From Paenibacillus sedimenti (GTDB lineage Bacteria; Bacillota; Bacilli; Paenibacillales; NBRC-103111), in the NCBI RefSeq assembly GCF_014534655.1, contig NZ_JACVVD010000001.1:682001-746000 (forward strand): a stretch of 64,000 nt of DNA. The letters are read 5' to 3'. Position numbers and translations under genes: made by a program. Below, in pieces: positions 53,978-62,217 of the stretch. Each line of letters starts with the position of its first letter. Position 1 is the first letter of the stretch. The notes under the pieces are model-generated. The model did no database searches. It had not been told where the DNA came from and saw only the letters and a list, made by a program, of their open reading frames with translations.

Positions 53978-55003
53978 ATGCCTGCATTACAATTCGATCC
54001 GGATGAAATTCGCAAAGTGATAGATCGCGTCGTTCGGCGCACGTTTCGAATGGACTTTAATTGGGATTGGCCGGGCGGCGTAGCCTTTTATGGCGTGACG
54101 GAAGCTTACGAAGCAACGGGCAATGAAGAGTATCTTCAGATGCTGAAAGAGTGGGTGGATGAGAAACTGGAGGACGGGCTGCCTAAGCTGTCCGTCAACG
54201 GAATCTCCATCGGTCATTCGCTGTTGACGCTGTACAAAACGACCGGCGAAGAACGATACATCGAAATCGCCACGCAGATGGCGGAGTTTTTAAAACATGA
54301 TGCGGAGCGGTTCGCGGAAGGGATTTTTCAGCATACGGTCAACTCTGAGACGTACAACTTTCCCCAGCAGGCTTGGGTGGATACGATGTTCATGGCCGGT
54401 TACTTTCTTGTGCGCATCGGTTCCTTGCTGAATCGTGAAGATTACTTCGAGGACGGACTGAAGCAATACCATGGGCATGAGAACTATTTGCAGGATCCGA
54501 CAACGAATTTATATTACCACGGCTGGGATCATTTGGCCCAAAATCATATGTCAGGCATCTTCTGGGCCCGCGGCAATTCATGGGCTGCAATCACGATGGC
54601 CCGCGCACTACCGCTTGTGCATGTGACGCATCCTTCCTTCATGATTCTGGAAGGCTCGCTCCGCGATCAACTCAGCGCCCTTGTACGTTTGCAGGATGAA
54701 AGCGGGCTATGGCATACCGTACTGACGGATCCTGATTCATACCTGGAGACGTCCGGGTCAGCAGGAATTGCGGCTGCATTATTGAGTGCAGGAGCACTCT
54801 ATAACAAGTATTCGAATAAATCGATCCAAGGCATCCTTTCGCGAATTACGGAAGATGGCACCGTTACGAATGTGTCGGCTGGTACCGCGGTCATGCGGGA
54901 TATCGCCGGGTATAAGGGCGTTCCGTATAAACGCATTCAAGGGTGGGGGCAAGGCTTGGGACTAACTTTCTTGTCATCCTTATTGATGCGTAAAGATTGG
55001 TAG
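53978..55003 (+). CDS. yesR: GH105 unsaturated rhamnogalacturonyl hydrolase
   Basis: 341 aa, cytoplasmic alpha/alpha barrel. Removes the unsaturated galacturonate left by rhamnogalacturonan lyase, releasing 5-keto-4-deoxyuronate for KduI. Family marks are WVDTMFMAGYFLVRIG, YYHGWDHLAQNHMSGIFWARGNSWAA and the GWGQGLGL C-terminus. AGGGAGGA lies 9 bp before ATG 53978; an in-frame ATG at 53936 lacks a site. It lies between yesQ and yesT; Bacillus yesS (AraC) is missing in between. Confidence 0.94.
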   Translation: MPALQFDPDEIRKVIDRVVRRTFRMDFNWDWPGGVAFYGVTEAYEATGNEEYLQMLKEWVDEKLEDGLPKLSVNGISIGHSLLTLYKTTGEERYIEIATQMAEFLKHDAERFAEGIFQHTVNSETYNFPQQAWVDTMFMAGYFLVRIGSLLNREDYFEDGLKQYHGHENYLQDPTTNLYYHGWDHLAQNHMSGIFWARGNSWAAITMARALPLVHVTHPSFMILEGSLRDQLSALVRLQDESGLWHTVLTDPDSYLETSGSAGIAAALLSAGALYNKYSNKSIQGILSRITEDGTVTNVSAGTAVMRDIAGYKGVPYKRIQGWGQGLGLTFLSSLLMRKDW

Positions 55004-55012
55004 TGAGCCGAT

Positions 55013-56119
55013 ATGACGATGGCGTTCAGATTTGATTTTGGACCGGGAGATGCGGAGGAAGGTTATACAAAGGTTCGAGCTTCAACCGTGTATCAAGAGG
55101 AGCTGGGCTACGGTTTTCTGGAAGGCTCATCTGTCTATGAACGGGACAGAGGCCAGCCTGATGGATTGCGTCGAGATTTTTGCATTCCGGTCGGCGCTTC
55201 ATTTGCCGTGAATGTTCCGAATGGCAATTACACGGTTAAAGCTGTAATGGGCGATCTCATAACAGCGACGTTCACGGGGATTAAAGCTGGACAAGGCCGG
55301 CTAATCGTATCGGATCTTCATGCAGCGGCAGGGGAGTTTGCAACCTATACATTCACGGTCCATGTCCAAGAAGGAAAGCTGAAACTCACCTTCTCCGGAT
55401 TGGCTCCCCGGATTAACGCTTTGGAGATACTGCCTGCACCCCAAGCGGCCACGCTGTTCTTGGCAGGAGATTCAACCGTCACCGACCAGCCGGAAGATGG
55501 CTACCCTTATACGGGCTGGGGACAAATGCTGCCGAAATTCATCAAAGCGGATGCAGCTGTTGCGAACCATGCGGTATCAGGCAGAAGCTCCAAAAGCTTC
55601 ATCAATGAAGGGCGTTTGGAGCCGATGATTCGGCAAATGGGTCCCAATGATTATCTCTTTATTCAGTTCGGTCACAATGATCAAAAGCTGGACGAAGAAC
55701 GTTTCACGTCTCCTTTTACAACCTATAAACAGCACTTGAAAGTATATATAGACGAAGCAAGACAGAGGGGAGCGACGCCGATCCTGGTCACCTCTGTTCA
55801 GCGGAGGTTTTTTGGCCAGGATGGCGTATTGATGGACACACATGGCGAGTATGTGACCGCAATGAAGCAGCTCGCTGAGGAAGAGGATGTCATTCTGATT
55901 GATCTGGCGGAGAAGAGCAAGCAATTGTTCGAAAAGCTCGGGCCGGAGGAAACGAAGTCCTTATTCATGTGGACGCTGCCCGGGGAGTTTCCGAACTTCC
56001 CTAAGGGTGTAGAAGATAATACGCATTTTCAGGAAAGAGGCGGTATCGCAATTGCGAAGCTTGTTGTAGACAGTATCAAGGAGCAGAATTTGTTCCCGCT
56101 CTCGCTATACCTCCGATAA
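55013..56119 (+). CDS. yesT: Rhamnogalacturonan acetylesterase (GDSL/SGNH)
   Basis: 368 aa. An N-terminal beta-sandwich (FRFDFGPGDAEEGYTKVRAS..., about 1-140) like those of YesY-type esterases precedes an SGNH domain: GDSTVTDQ (nucleophile Ser), the Gly in VSGRSSKSF, FGHNDQ and the Asp-His of EDNTHFQERGG. No signal peptide, so it acts inside the cell on imported acetylated oligosaccharides. It ends the yes operon at a strong terminator. Confidence 0.92.
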   Translation: MTMAFRFDFGPGDAEEGYTKVRASTVYQEELGYGFLEGSSVYERDRGQPDGLRRDFCIPVGASFAVNVPNGNYTVKAVMGDLITATFTGIKAGQGRLIVSDLHAAAGEFATYTFTVHVQEGKLKLTFSGLAPRINALEILPAPQAATLFLAGDSTVTDQPEDGYPYTGWGQMLPKFIKADAAVANHAVSGRSSKSFINEGRLEPMIRQMGPNDYLFIQFGHNDQKLDEERFTSPFTTYKQHLKVYIDEARQRGATPILVTSVQRRFFGQDGVLMDTHGEYVTAMKQLAEEEDVILIDLAEKSKQLFEKLGPEETKSLFMWTLPGEFPNFPKGVEDNTHFQERGGIAIAKLVVDSIKEQNLFPLSLYLR

Positions 56120-56123
56120 TCCG

Positions 56124-56172
56124 ATCAGGCAGGCCCAAGTCGATTAAGACGACTTGGGCCTGCCTGATTTTG
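56124..56172 (+). terminator. Strong terminator of the yes operon
   Basis: A perfect 19-bp stem (56124-56142 with 56150-56168) and a 7-base loop, followed by TTTTGGG. The T run is short but the stem is very stable; it may work in both directions. Confidence 0.88.
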
Positions 56173-56264
56173 GGTAATCGTAACCTGCTTTTGGCTGCCC
56201 CATTGACTTATCCAACAACTTTTAGTAATTTGAATTCAAACAAGGGAAAGAAAGGGCTGTCCTT

Positions 56265-56702
56265 ATGCCGCTGCGAACGGAACAACAGCAAGCTGAAATC
56301 ATTAGGGAATTCCTCATCACGATGGGGCAATCTCTGCAGCAATATCAATACAGCTTTGCGTGCAGCGCCGAACTCTCCCGGCATGAATTCAATGTGCTCT
56401 TTGTCCTGCGGCTGAGAGGTCCCATTGTCGTGAAAGAAATTGCACAGCAAATTCCTGCAGTCTCGCTCAGCACTTTGACCCGGCTGCTAGACAGCCTTGA
56501 GCAAAAAGGCTACATCGAGCGCAAGCTTGATCCATGCGACCGCAGAAGCTTTATCATTTCTCCAACGGAGAAAGCCCATCAACTGATGGAGCATTTTCCG
56601 CAGCATTGCGACTGCTTCGTCCAGCGTATCACCCAAGCATTAACCTCTGAAGAGCAGACGACTCTATCGGAGCTGTTCGTCAAAATAAAAGCGCATCTTT
56701 AG
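56265..56702 (+). CDS. MarR-family transcriptional regulator
   Basis: 145 aa with a winged helix: LSRHEFNVLFVLRLRGPIVVKEIAQQIPAVSLSTLTRLLDSLEQKGYIERKLDPCDRRSFIISPTEKA is a standard MarR DNA-binding core with the DRR wing. GAAAGGGC is a modest ribosome site. A single-gene unit between two terminators; no partner gene is obvious. Cys residues (FACS, HCDCF) could make it redox-responsive (speculative). Confidence 0.9.
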   Translation: MPLRTEQQQAEIIREFLITMGQSLQQYQYSFACSAELSRHEFNVLFVLRLRGPIVVKEIAQQIPAVSLSTLTRLLDSLEQKGYIERKLDPCDRRSFIISPTEKAHQLMEHFPQHCDCFVQRITQALTSEEQTTLSELFVKIKAHL

Positions 56703-56719
56703 CTGCATAAGATTTTGGA

Positions 56720-56767
56720 AAAGGGGCTGTCCCTCCGGTCGTTTCAGACCTTATGGGACAGCCCTTT
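56720..56767 (+). terminator. Terminator after the MarR gene
   Basis: AAGGGGCTGTCCC pairs with GGGACAGCCCTTT (one G-C position offset) around a 21-base loop. Confidence 0.82.
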
Positions 56768-56770
56768 GCG

Positions 56771-56857
56771 TCAATCGCTTATGCTGCCTTCGTGAGCTTT
56801 CTTATCCAGGATATCTCCCTTTACAATGCCTAGGCCGTTCGTACCGATATAGACACG
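56771..56857 (-). pseudogene. C-terminal remnant of a GH74/BNR-repeat glycosidase
   Basis: On the minus strand 28 codons before a TGA read RVYIGTNGLGIVKGDI... , matching the last beta-strand of GH74 xyloglucanases and related BNR proteins (RVYIGTNGRGIIYGD in that family). An in-frame TGA stands directly before it, and no further similarity follows. It looks like the 3' tail of a deleted glycosidase gene. The rest of 56703-57128 holds a terminator, a cre-like site and the xylF promoter. Confidence 0.45.
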
Positions 56858-56873
56858 TCATCAAATCGCAAAT

Positions 56874-56887
56874 TGCAAACGCTTCCA
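56874..56887 (+). promoter_or_regulatory. cre-like site upstream of xylF
   Basis: TGCAAACGCTTCCA matches 12 of 14 positions of TGWAANCGNTNWCA, and the A/T-rich flanks also fit. It lies 242 bp before the xylF start and 164 bp before the -10 box. Confidence 0.4.
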
Positions 56888-56986
56888 AAAGCAATCCCCT
56901 TCATTTTACCCGCAGCTTCTGAAGAAAAACACCTTGTAAACTTGAACAAAATTCATGTGGAAATCGATCTTTTTTTCCAGCATCAT

Positions 56987-57056
56987 TAAAAAGTTAATTT
57001 TTTATAAAAAGTAGTAGATTTCGTAAAAAGACACCGCACGAAATCCCCCCTATACT
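56987..57056 (+). promoter_or_regulatory. Triple TAAAAAG repeats and -10 box of xylFGH
   Basis: TAAAAAG occurs at 56987, 57005 and 57024 (18-19 bp apart), followed by TATACT at 57051-57056, about 73 bp before the TTG start. Spacing and orientation suit a YesN/AraC-type activator; no -35 box is seen. Confidence 0.4.
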
Positions 57057-57128
57057 CAAATTACACCCGATGCAACCGCATTAACGACGGACATCGGTCA
57101 AGCACAATTTTGAGAGGGGTCATGCAAT

Positions 57129-58286
57129 TTGAAAAAGATCGTAACCGTATTCATGATGTTGGCGATGGTATTCTCCATTGCAGCTTGCGGCAACAGCGGT
57201 AGCAACAGCGGAGGCAGCCAGACGGAAGCGAAGACGACGCCGGCACCAGAAGCTACGAAAGCGGCTGCTGCAGAGACGAAGGCGCCAGCTAAGACCGAAG
57301 GCAAAGTAGGAATTTCCATGCCGACCAAATCATCCGAGCGTTGGGTGAGCGATGGCGCCAACATGGTAAAGGAATTCGAGAAGCTCGGCTACAAAACGGA
57401 CCTGCAATACGCGGAGGACGTTGTTGAAAATCAAGTCTCTCAAATCGAGAATATGATCACTAAAGGCGTGAACATTCTCGTTATCGCGCCGATTGACGGC
57501 GAATCTTTAACCGATGTGCTGAAAAAAGCGAACGACGCTAAAATCAAAGTCATCGCTTACGACCGCCTGATCAAAAAGAGCGACTTCGTCAGCTATTACG
57601 CGACCTTCGATAATTTCAAAGTAGGTGTGCTGCAAGCCTCCTATATCGAACAAAAACTTGGTCTGAAAGAAGGCAAAGGTCCGTTCAACATCGAGCTGTT
57701 CGCAGGCTCTCCCGACGATAATAACGCCTACTTCTTCTTCGACGGCGCGATGTCCGTCCTGAAGCCTTATATCGACAACGGCAAGCTCGTCGTTCGAAGC
57801 AAACAAATGAAAATGGATCAAATTGCAACTCTTCGTTGGGACGGTTCCGTAGCTCAATCGAGAATGGATAACTTGCTCAGCAAAAATTATTCGTCCGAAA
57901 AAGTCAACGCGGTGCTGTCTCCATACGACGGTATCAGCATCGGGATTATCTCTTCTTTGAAAGGCGTTGGCTACGGCAGCGCGGATAAACCTATGCCGGT
58001 TATCTCCGGTCAAGATGCGGAGCTCGCTTCCGTGAAGTCCATTATCGCCGGCGAGCAAACGCAAACGGTATTCAAAGATACACGTGAGCTTGCCAAAAAA
58101 GCAGTGGCTATGGCTGACGCGATCCTTAAAGGGAAAGAAGCGGAAGTAAACGATACCAAGACCTACAATAATGGCGTAAAAGTCGTGCCTGCATATCTGC
58201 TGGAGCCGGTATCTGTGGATAAGTCCAATTATGAATCCTTATTGGTTGGCAGCGGCTACTACAAGAAAGAACAACTGCAAAAATAG
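57129..58286 (+). CDS. xylF: XylF/ChvE-type sugar-binding lipoprotein
   Basis: 385-aa receptor. The signal ends in IAAC (Cys20) and an Ala/Thr/Glu tether runs to about residue 55. The Peripla_BP_4 domain has [46 protein letters not shown] and [12 protein letters not shown], as in xylose-binding XylF and multiple-sugar ChvE. The start is TTG 57129, 10 bp after GAGAGGGG; the ATG at 57122 is in another frame. First gene of xylFGH; a long hairpin separates it from xylG. Confidence 0.9.
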   Translation: MKKIVTVFMMLAMVFSIAACGNSGSNSGGSQTEAKTTPAPEATKAAAAETKAPAKTEGKVGISMPTKSSERWVSDGANMVKEFEKLGYKTDLQYAEDVVENQVSQIENMITKGVNILVIAPIDGESLTDVLKKANDAKIKVIAYDRLIKKSDFVSYYATFDNFKVGVLQASYIEQKLGLKEGKGPFNIELFAGSPDDNNAYFFFDGAMSVLKPYIDNGKLVVRSKQMKMDQIATLRWDGSVAQSRMDNLLSKNYSSEKVNAVLSPYDGISIGIISSLKGVGYGSADKPMPVISGQDAELASVKSIIAGEQTQTVFKDTRELAKKAVAMADAILKGKEAEVNDTKTYNNGVKVVPAYLLEPVSVDKSNYESLLVGSGYYKKEQLQK

Positions 58287-58297
58287 TATCCTTCAAC

Positions 58298-58339
58298 TGA
58301 AAGTGATGCGGTGGCGGCCTTAGGCTGCCGCTGCTTTCA
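58298..58339 (+). other. Intercistronic hairpin between xylF and xylG
   Basis: GCGGTGGCGGCC and GGCTGCCGCTGC form a 12-bp stem (three G-T pairs) around TTA, and flanking TGAAAG/CTTTCA adds six pairs past a TGAT bulge. There is no T run. It probably stabilises or caps xylF mRNA so that more receptor than ATPase is made. Confidence 0.55.
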
Positions 58340-58373
58340 TGAATTTAATCGGAGAAAGTCTGGTGAATCATAG

Positions 58374-59942
58374 ATGGGCGTAGCGGATGCCATTTTGGAG
58401 ATGAAGAACATTACCAAAGAATTTCCAGGCGTCAAAGCGCTTGAGAATGTCAATTTGAAAGTGAGAAATGGGGAAATCCATGCGCTGCTTGGTGAAAACG
58501 GGGCTGGCAAATCAACCTTGATGAAGGTGCTTAGCGGCGTGTATCCGTATGGTTCCTACGACGGGGAAATTAAGTTCAGCGGCAAGACCGTCGCCTGCAA
58601 AGACATTAAACAAAGCGAACAATTAGGGATTGTCATTATTCATCAGGAGTTGGCACTTATTCCCTATTTATCTATAGCGGAAAACATTTTTCTCGGCAAC
58701 GAGCAATCGCGGAATGGGATTATCGACTGGAATGAAACGATTGTAAAGACACGTGAGCTGCTCGGCAAAGTGGGACTTAGCGAATCGCCGAACACGCTGA
58801 TCTCAGAGATTGGCGTAGGCAAGCAGCAGCTTGTTGAAATCGCCAAGGCGCTTTCGAAAAAAGTGAAGCTGCTTATTCTCGATGAGCCGACGGCAGCTCT
58901 GAACGAAGAGGACAGTGACAACCTGCTGAACCTGCTGCTCGAATTCAAGAAGCAAGGCATCGCTTCAATTCTGATTTCCCACAAGCTGAATGAGATTTCG
59001 AAGGTTGCGGATTCCATTACGATTTTGCGGGATGGCAGGACGATCGAGACTCTCGATGCAAGCAGCAGCGAGGTGACGGAGGACCGGATCATCAAAGGGA
59101 TGGTGGGCCGGGATCTGACACACCGCTATCCGGCGCGGGAGCCTAAGCTCGGTGAGCCGTTTTTTGAAGTGAAGGGTTGGAATGTTTACCATCTTCACCA
59201 GGCTGAACGCAAAGTGATCGATAATGTTAGCTTTCATATCCGCCGCGGTGAAATTGTAGGGATTGCCGGCTTAATGGGGGCGGGACGCACGGAGCTGGCG
59301 ATGAGTATTTTCGGCAGATCCTTTGGGAAGAGAATCAACGGACACCTTTATAAAAACGGCAAGGAAATCGAAGTGAAAACCATTAATCAAGCGATCGATA
59401 ACGGGATTGCCTATGTTACCGAGGATCGGAAAAATTACGGATTAATTCTTATTGACGATATTAAACGAAATATCTCGCTTGCCAGTTTAAAGAAGAAGCT
59501 GTCCAAAGGCTTGGTCGTGAATGAAAATCAGGAGGTTGTGGAAGCGGAGAGATACCGCATGCTGATGAAGATCAAAACGCCTAGCATTCAGCAAAAAACG
59601 GTCAATCTAAGCGGCGGCAATCAGCAAAAGGTTGTACTTAGCAAGTGGATTTTGGCCGAGCCTGACCTGCTTATTCTCGACGAGCCGACACGGGGCATTG
59701 ATGTGGGGGCCAAATACGAAATTTATTCGATCATCAACCAGCTGGCGATGGAAGGGAAAGGGATTTTGCTCATTTCCTCCGAGCTCCCGGAAATTCTCGG
59801 AATGTGTGACCGCATTTATGTAATGAGCGAGGGCCGGATGACGGGCGAAGTGCTCCGGGAAGATGCGACGCAAGAGAAGCTGATGCGGTATATGACAAGA
59901 GCAGGGGGAGAAACACATGCAAACGCTAGCGAAAATGTTTAA
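58374..59942 (+). CDS. xylG: XylG/MglA-type sugar ABC transporter ATP-binding protein
   Basis: 522 aa with two fused ATPase domains. First: Walker [10 protein letters not shown], signature region [17 protein letters not shown], Walker [12 protein letters not shown]. Second: degenerate P-loop [11 protein letters not shown], signature [14 protein letters not shown], Walker [13 protein letters not shown]. This is the standard RbsA/MglA/XylG layout. It overlaps xylH by 26 bp. Confidence 0.94.
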   Translation: MGVADAILEMKNITKEFPGVKALENVNLKVRNGEIHALLGENGAGKSTLMKVLSGVYPYGSYDGEIKFSGKTVACKDIKQSEQLGIVIIHQELALIPYLSIAENIFLGNEQSRNGIIDWNETIVKTRELLGKVGLSESPNTLISEIGVGKQQLVEIAKALSKKVKLLILDEPTAALNEEDSDNLLNLLLEFKKQGIASILISHKLNEISKVADSITILRDGRTIETLDASSSEVTEDRIIKGMVGRDLTHRYPAREPKLGEPFFEVKGWNVYHLHQAERKVIDNVSFHIRRGEIVGIAGLMGAGRTELAMSIFGRSFGKRINGHLYKNGKEIEVKTINQAIDNGIAYVTEDRKNYGLILIDDIKRNISLASLKKKLSKGLVVNENQEVVEAERYRMLMKIKTPSIQQKTVNLSGGNQQKVVLSKWILAEPDLLILDEPTRGIDVGAKYEIYSIINQLAMEGKGILLISSELPEILGMCDRIYVMSEGRMTGEVLREDATQEKLMRYMTRAGGETHANASENV

Positions 59943-61080
59943 AAGCAACATCCGGCAGTACGGCATGATACTGGCCTTAATTTTGATCACGCTGCTGTTT
60001 CAAATTTTGACGGACGGCATTTTGTTGAAATCCTTAAATATTACGAACCTGATATTGCAAAACAGCTACATTCTGGTTCTTGCCATTGGCATGCTTCTCG
60101 TCATCATAACCGGAAACATCGATTTATCTGTAGGCTCAGTAGCAGCCTTCGTCGGCGCGGTATCCGCTATTATGATGGTGGATATGAAAATGCCTTTCAT
60201 ACTGGCGCTCGTCATTTCGCTGGTGATCGGTGCGATCGTTGGAGCTTGGCAGGGCTTTTGGGTAGCTTATGTGAAAATTCCATCGTTCATCGTAACGCTC
60301 GCAGGCATGCTCTTGTTCCGCGGCTTGACGATGATCGTGCTGCAGGGGCAATCGATTGCGCCGTTCCCGAAGGCTTTTCAGAAAATAAGCTCCGGCTTCC
60401 TGCCGGATCTGTCCGCAGGAAGTAAACTGCATTTGTTGACCATCATCATTGGCATCGTGTTGTCGCTTCTTTTTGTTTGGAAGGAATGGAAAGATAGACG
60501 GACTCAGAAGAAATATAACTTCGAGGTCATGCCGGAAGGCTTGTTCGCTGCCAAGCTCATCGCGATTGTAGCGGTCATTAATGTGTTTACTTATGTACTT
60601 GCCACGTATGAAGGCATTCCGAACATTCTTATTTTACTGTTTGTCCTCGTTGTTATATACACTTTCGTGATGAACCGTACGGTGATGGGGCGGCACATCT
60701 ACGCCCTAGGCGGAAGCGAGAAAGCGGCGAAGCTCTCCGGTGTGAAGACGAAACAGGTCACGTTCTGGGTGTTCGTCAACATGGGCGTGCTTGCCGCATT
60801 ATCCGGACTTGTGTTCGCCGCGAGGCTGAATGCGGCGACACCGAAAGCCGGCGTCAACTTCGAGCTTGATGCCATTGCTGCTTGCTTCATAGGCGGCGCT
60901 TCGGCGACAGGCGGCATTGGTACAGTTATCGGCGCGATGATCGGCGGACTTGTGATGGGCGTTATGAACAACGGGATGTCGCTCGTTGGGCTTGGCATCG
61001 ACTGGCAGCAAGGCATCAAAGGTCTCGTACTGCTGCTTGCCGTCGGTTTTGATATCTACAATAAATCAAAAACAAACTAA
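59917..61080 (+). CDS. xylH: XylH-type sugar ABC transporter permease
   Basis: 387 aa with about ten transmembrane helices. [28 protein letters not shown] and [27 protein letters not shown] are the XylH/GguB blocks. AGGGGGAG lies shortly before ATG 59917. Ends the importer operon; a hairpin with a short T run follows. Confidence 0.94.
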   Translation: MQTLAKMFKSNIRQYGMILALILITLLFQILTDGILLKSLNITNLILQNSYILVLAIGMLLVIITGNIDLSVGSVAAFVGAVSAIMMVDMKMPFILALVISLVIGAIVGAWQGFWVAYVKIPSFIVTLAGMLLFRGLTMIVLQGQSIAPFPKAFQKISSGFLPDLSAGSKLHLLTIIIGIVLSLLFVWKEWKDRRTQKKYNFEVMPEGLFAAKLIAIVAVINVFTYVLATYEGIPNILILLFVLVVIYTFVMNRTVMGRHIYALGGSEKAAKLSGVKTKQVTFWVFVNMGVLAALSGLVFAARLNAATPKAGVNFELDAIAACFIGGASATGGIGTVIGAMIGGLVMGVMNNGMSLVGLGIDWQQGIKGLVLLLAVGFDIYNKSKTN

Positions 61081-61103
61081 GTCCACTTTGTTAAGCGAAT
61101 TCA

Positions 61104-61127
61104 AAGTCACCCGAATGGGTGATTTTG
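61104..61127 (+). terminator. Terminator after xylH
   Basis: TCACCC-GAAT-GGGTGA with flanking AAAG/TTTTG: a short stem followed by four T. Probably partial. Confidence 0.55.
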
Positions 61128-61131
61128 TCGC

Positions 61132-61159
61132 TTTCGAGTGGCCTTCGTTTTGCTATAAT
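61132..61159 (+). promoter_or_regulatory. Promoter of the XylFII-like/LytS-like pair
   Basis: TTTCGA (61132-61137), a 16-bp spacer and TATAAT (61154-61159), 38 bp before the start codon. A short ACACACACAC tract lies in the leader just before the ribosome site. Confidence 0.45.
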
Positions 61160-61197
61160 AAGAGCATAGAAGCCACACACACACACAAGGTGGGAAC

Positions 61198-62217
61198 ATG
61201 ATGAAAAAACTGTTGATGATCTACGCTGTATTAATTGCCACTTTTTTGCTGTTTCTTTATGTTTACGCTTTCAGAGATGCATCCGAACATTCGGACGAAG
61301 CTTTGAAGGGGGGACTTCACGGTGATATCGGGGAGAAATACGTAATGGTCAATTTCCAGTCTGGCATCGACTATTGGAAAAGCTGTCTCAAAGGGTTCGA
61401 AGATGCGGCCAACATTCTAAACGTATCTGTTGAGTACCGGGGGGCGACCCAATATGATGCTAACGAGGAGCGGACTGTGCTGGAACAAGTGATTGCGAAA
61501 AAGCCTGCTGGTATTGCGGTATCCGCTATCAATCCGGAAGCGCTTGTCGTTTCCATCAATAAAGCGGTGGAGGCGGGCATTCCTGTTGTGCTTTTTGACT
61601 CGGGGGCTCCGAAGTCCAAAGCATATTCATTCCTTGGGACAGATAATTATAATGCCGGTGTCAAAGCGGCGCAGCAGCTTGGCGAGCTTCTTGGAGGTTC
61701 GGGACAAGCGGCCGTCATTACATTGCCCTTACAGCTAAACCATCAGGATCGTACGAGAGGATTTCAGGATACGATCCGCACCCAGTACCCGAACATGCAG
61801 GTCATAGCAGTTGAGGACGGCAGAGGTGATCAACTTGATTCCGAACGTGTGGCGAAGAAGCTGCTTGCGGAAAACCCGGATCTGACCGGAATTTTTGCTA
61901 CCGAAGCAAACGGCGGTGTAGGCGTTGGTAATGCCGTGAGGGGAGCCGGCCGCTCGCCGCAGGTGAAAATCATTAGCTTTGACACCGATAAAGGTACACT
62001 GGATATGGTTAAAAGCGGCGTTATTTCCGCCACGCTTGCGCAAGGAACCTGGAACATGGGCTACTGGTCGCTTATGCAGCTGTTCCATCTGAAACATGAA
62101 ATCGTGCAGCCGCTGGCGGATTGGAAGCAGTCCGGTATATCGCTCGTTCCTCCCTCCGTAGATACGGGTATTACAGTCGTGACACAGCAGAACGTGGAGA
62201 ACTACTATGCGAAATAA
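61198..62217 (+). CDS. Membrane-anchored sugar-binding sensor protein (XylFII-like)
   Basis: 339 aa. An uncleaved-looking N-terminal helix (LLMIYAVLIATFLLFLYVYAF) without lipobox anchors a Peripla_BP_4 domain (YVMVNFQSGIDYWKSCLKGFEDAA, SFLGTDNYNAGVKAAQQL, IFATEANGGVGVGNA). It follows a complete importer that already has its own lipoprotein receptor and overlaps a LytS/YesM-like kinase by 11 bp. The same arrangement is known for XylFII-LytS-YesN of clostridia, where XylFII presents xylose to the kinase. A sensor rather than a transport role is therefore most likely. Confidence 0.85.
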   Translation: MMKKLLMIYAVLIATFLLFLYVYAFRDASEHSDEALKGGLHGDIGEKYVMVNFQSGIDYWKSCLKGFEDAANILNVSVEYRGATQYDANEERTVLEQVIAKKPAGIAVSAINPEALVVSINKAVEAGIPVVLFDSGAPKSKAYSFLGTDNYNAGVKAAQQLGELLGGSGQAAVITLPLQLNHQDRTRGFQDTIRTQYPNMQVIAVEDGRGDQLDSERVAKKLLAENPDLTGIFATEANGGVGVGNAVRGAGRSPQVKIISFDTDKGTLDMVKSGVISATLAQGTWNMGYWSLMQLFHLKHEIVQPLADWKQSGISLVPPSVDTGITVVTQQNVENYYAK

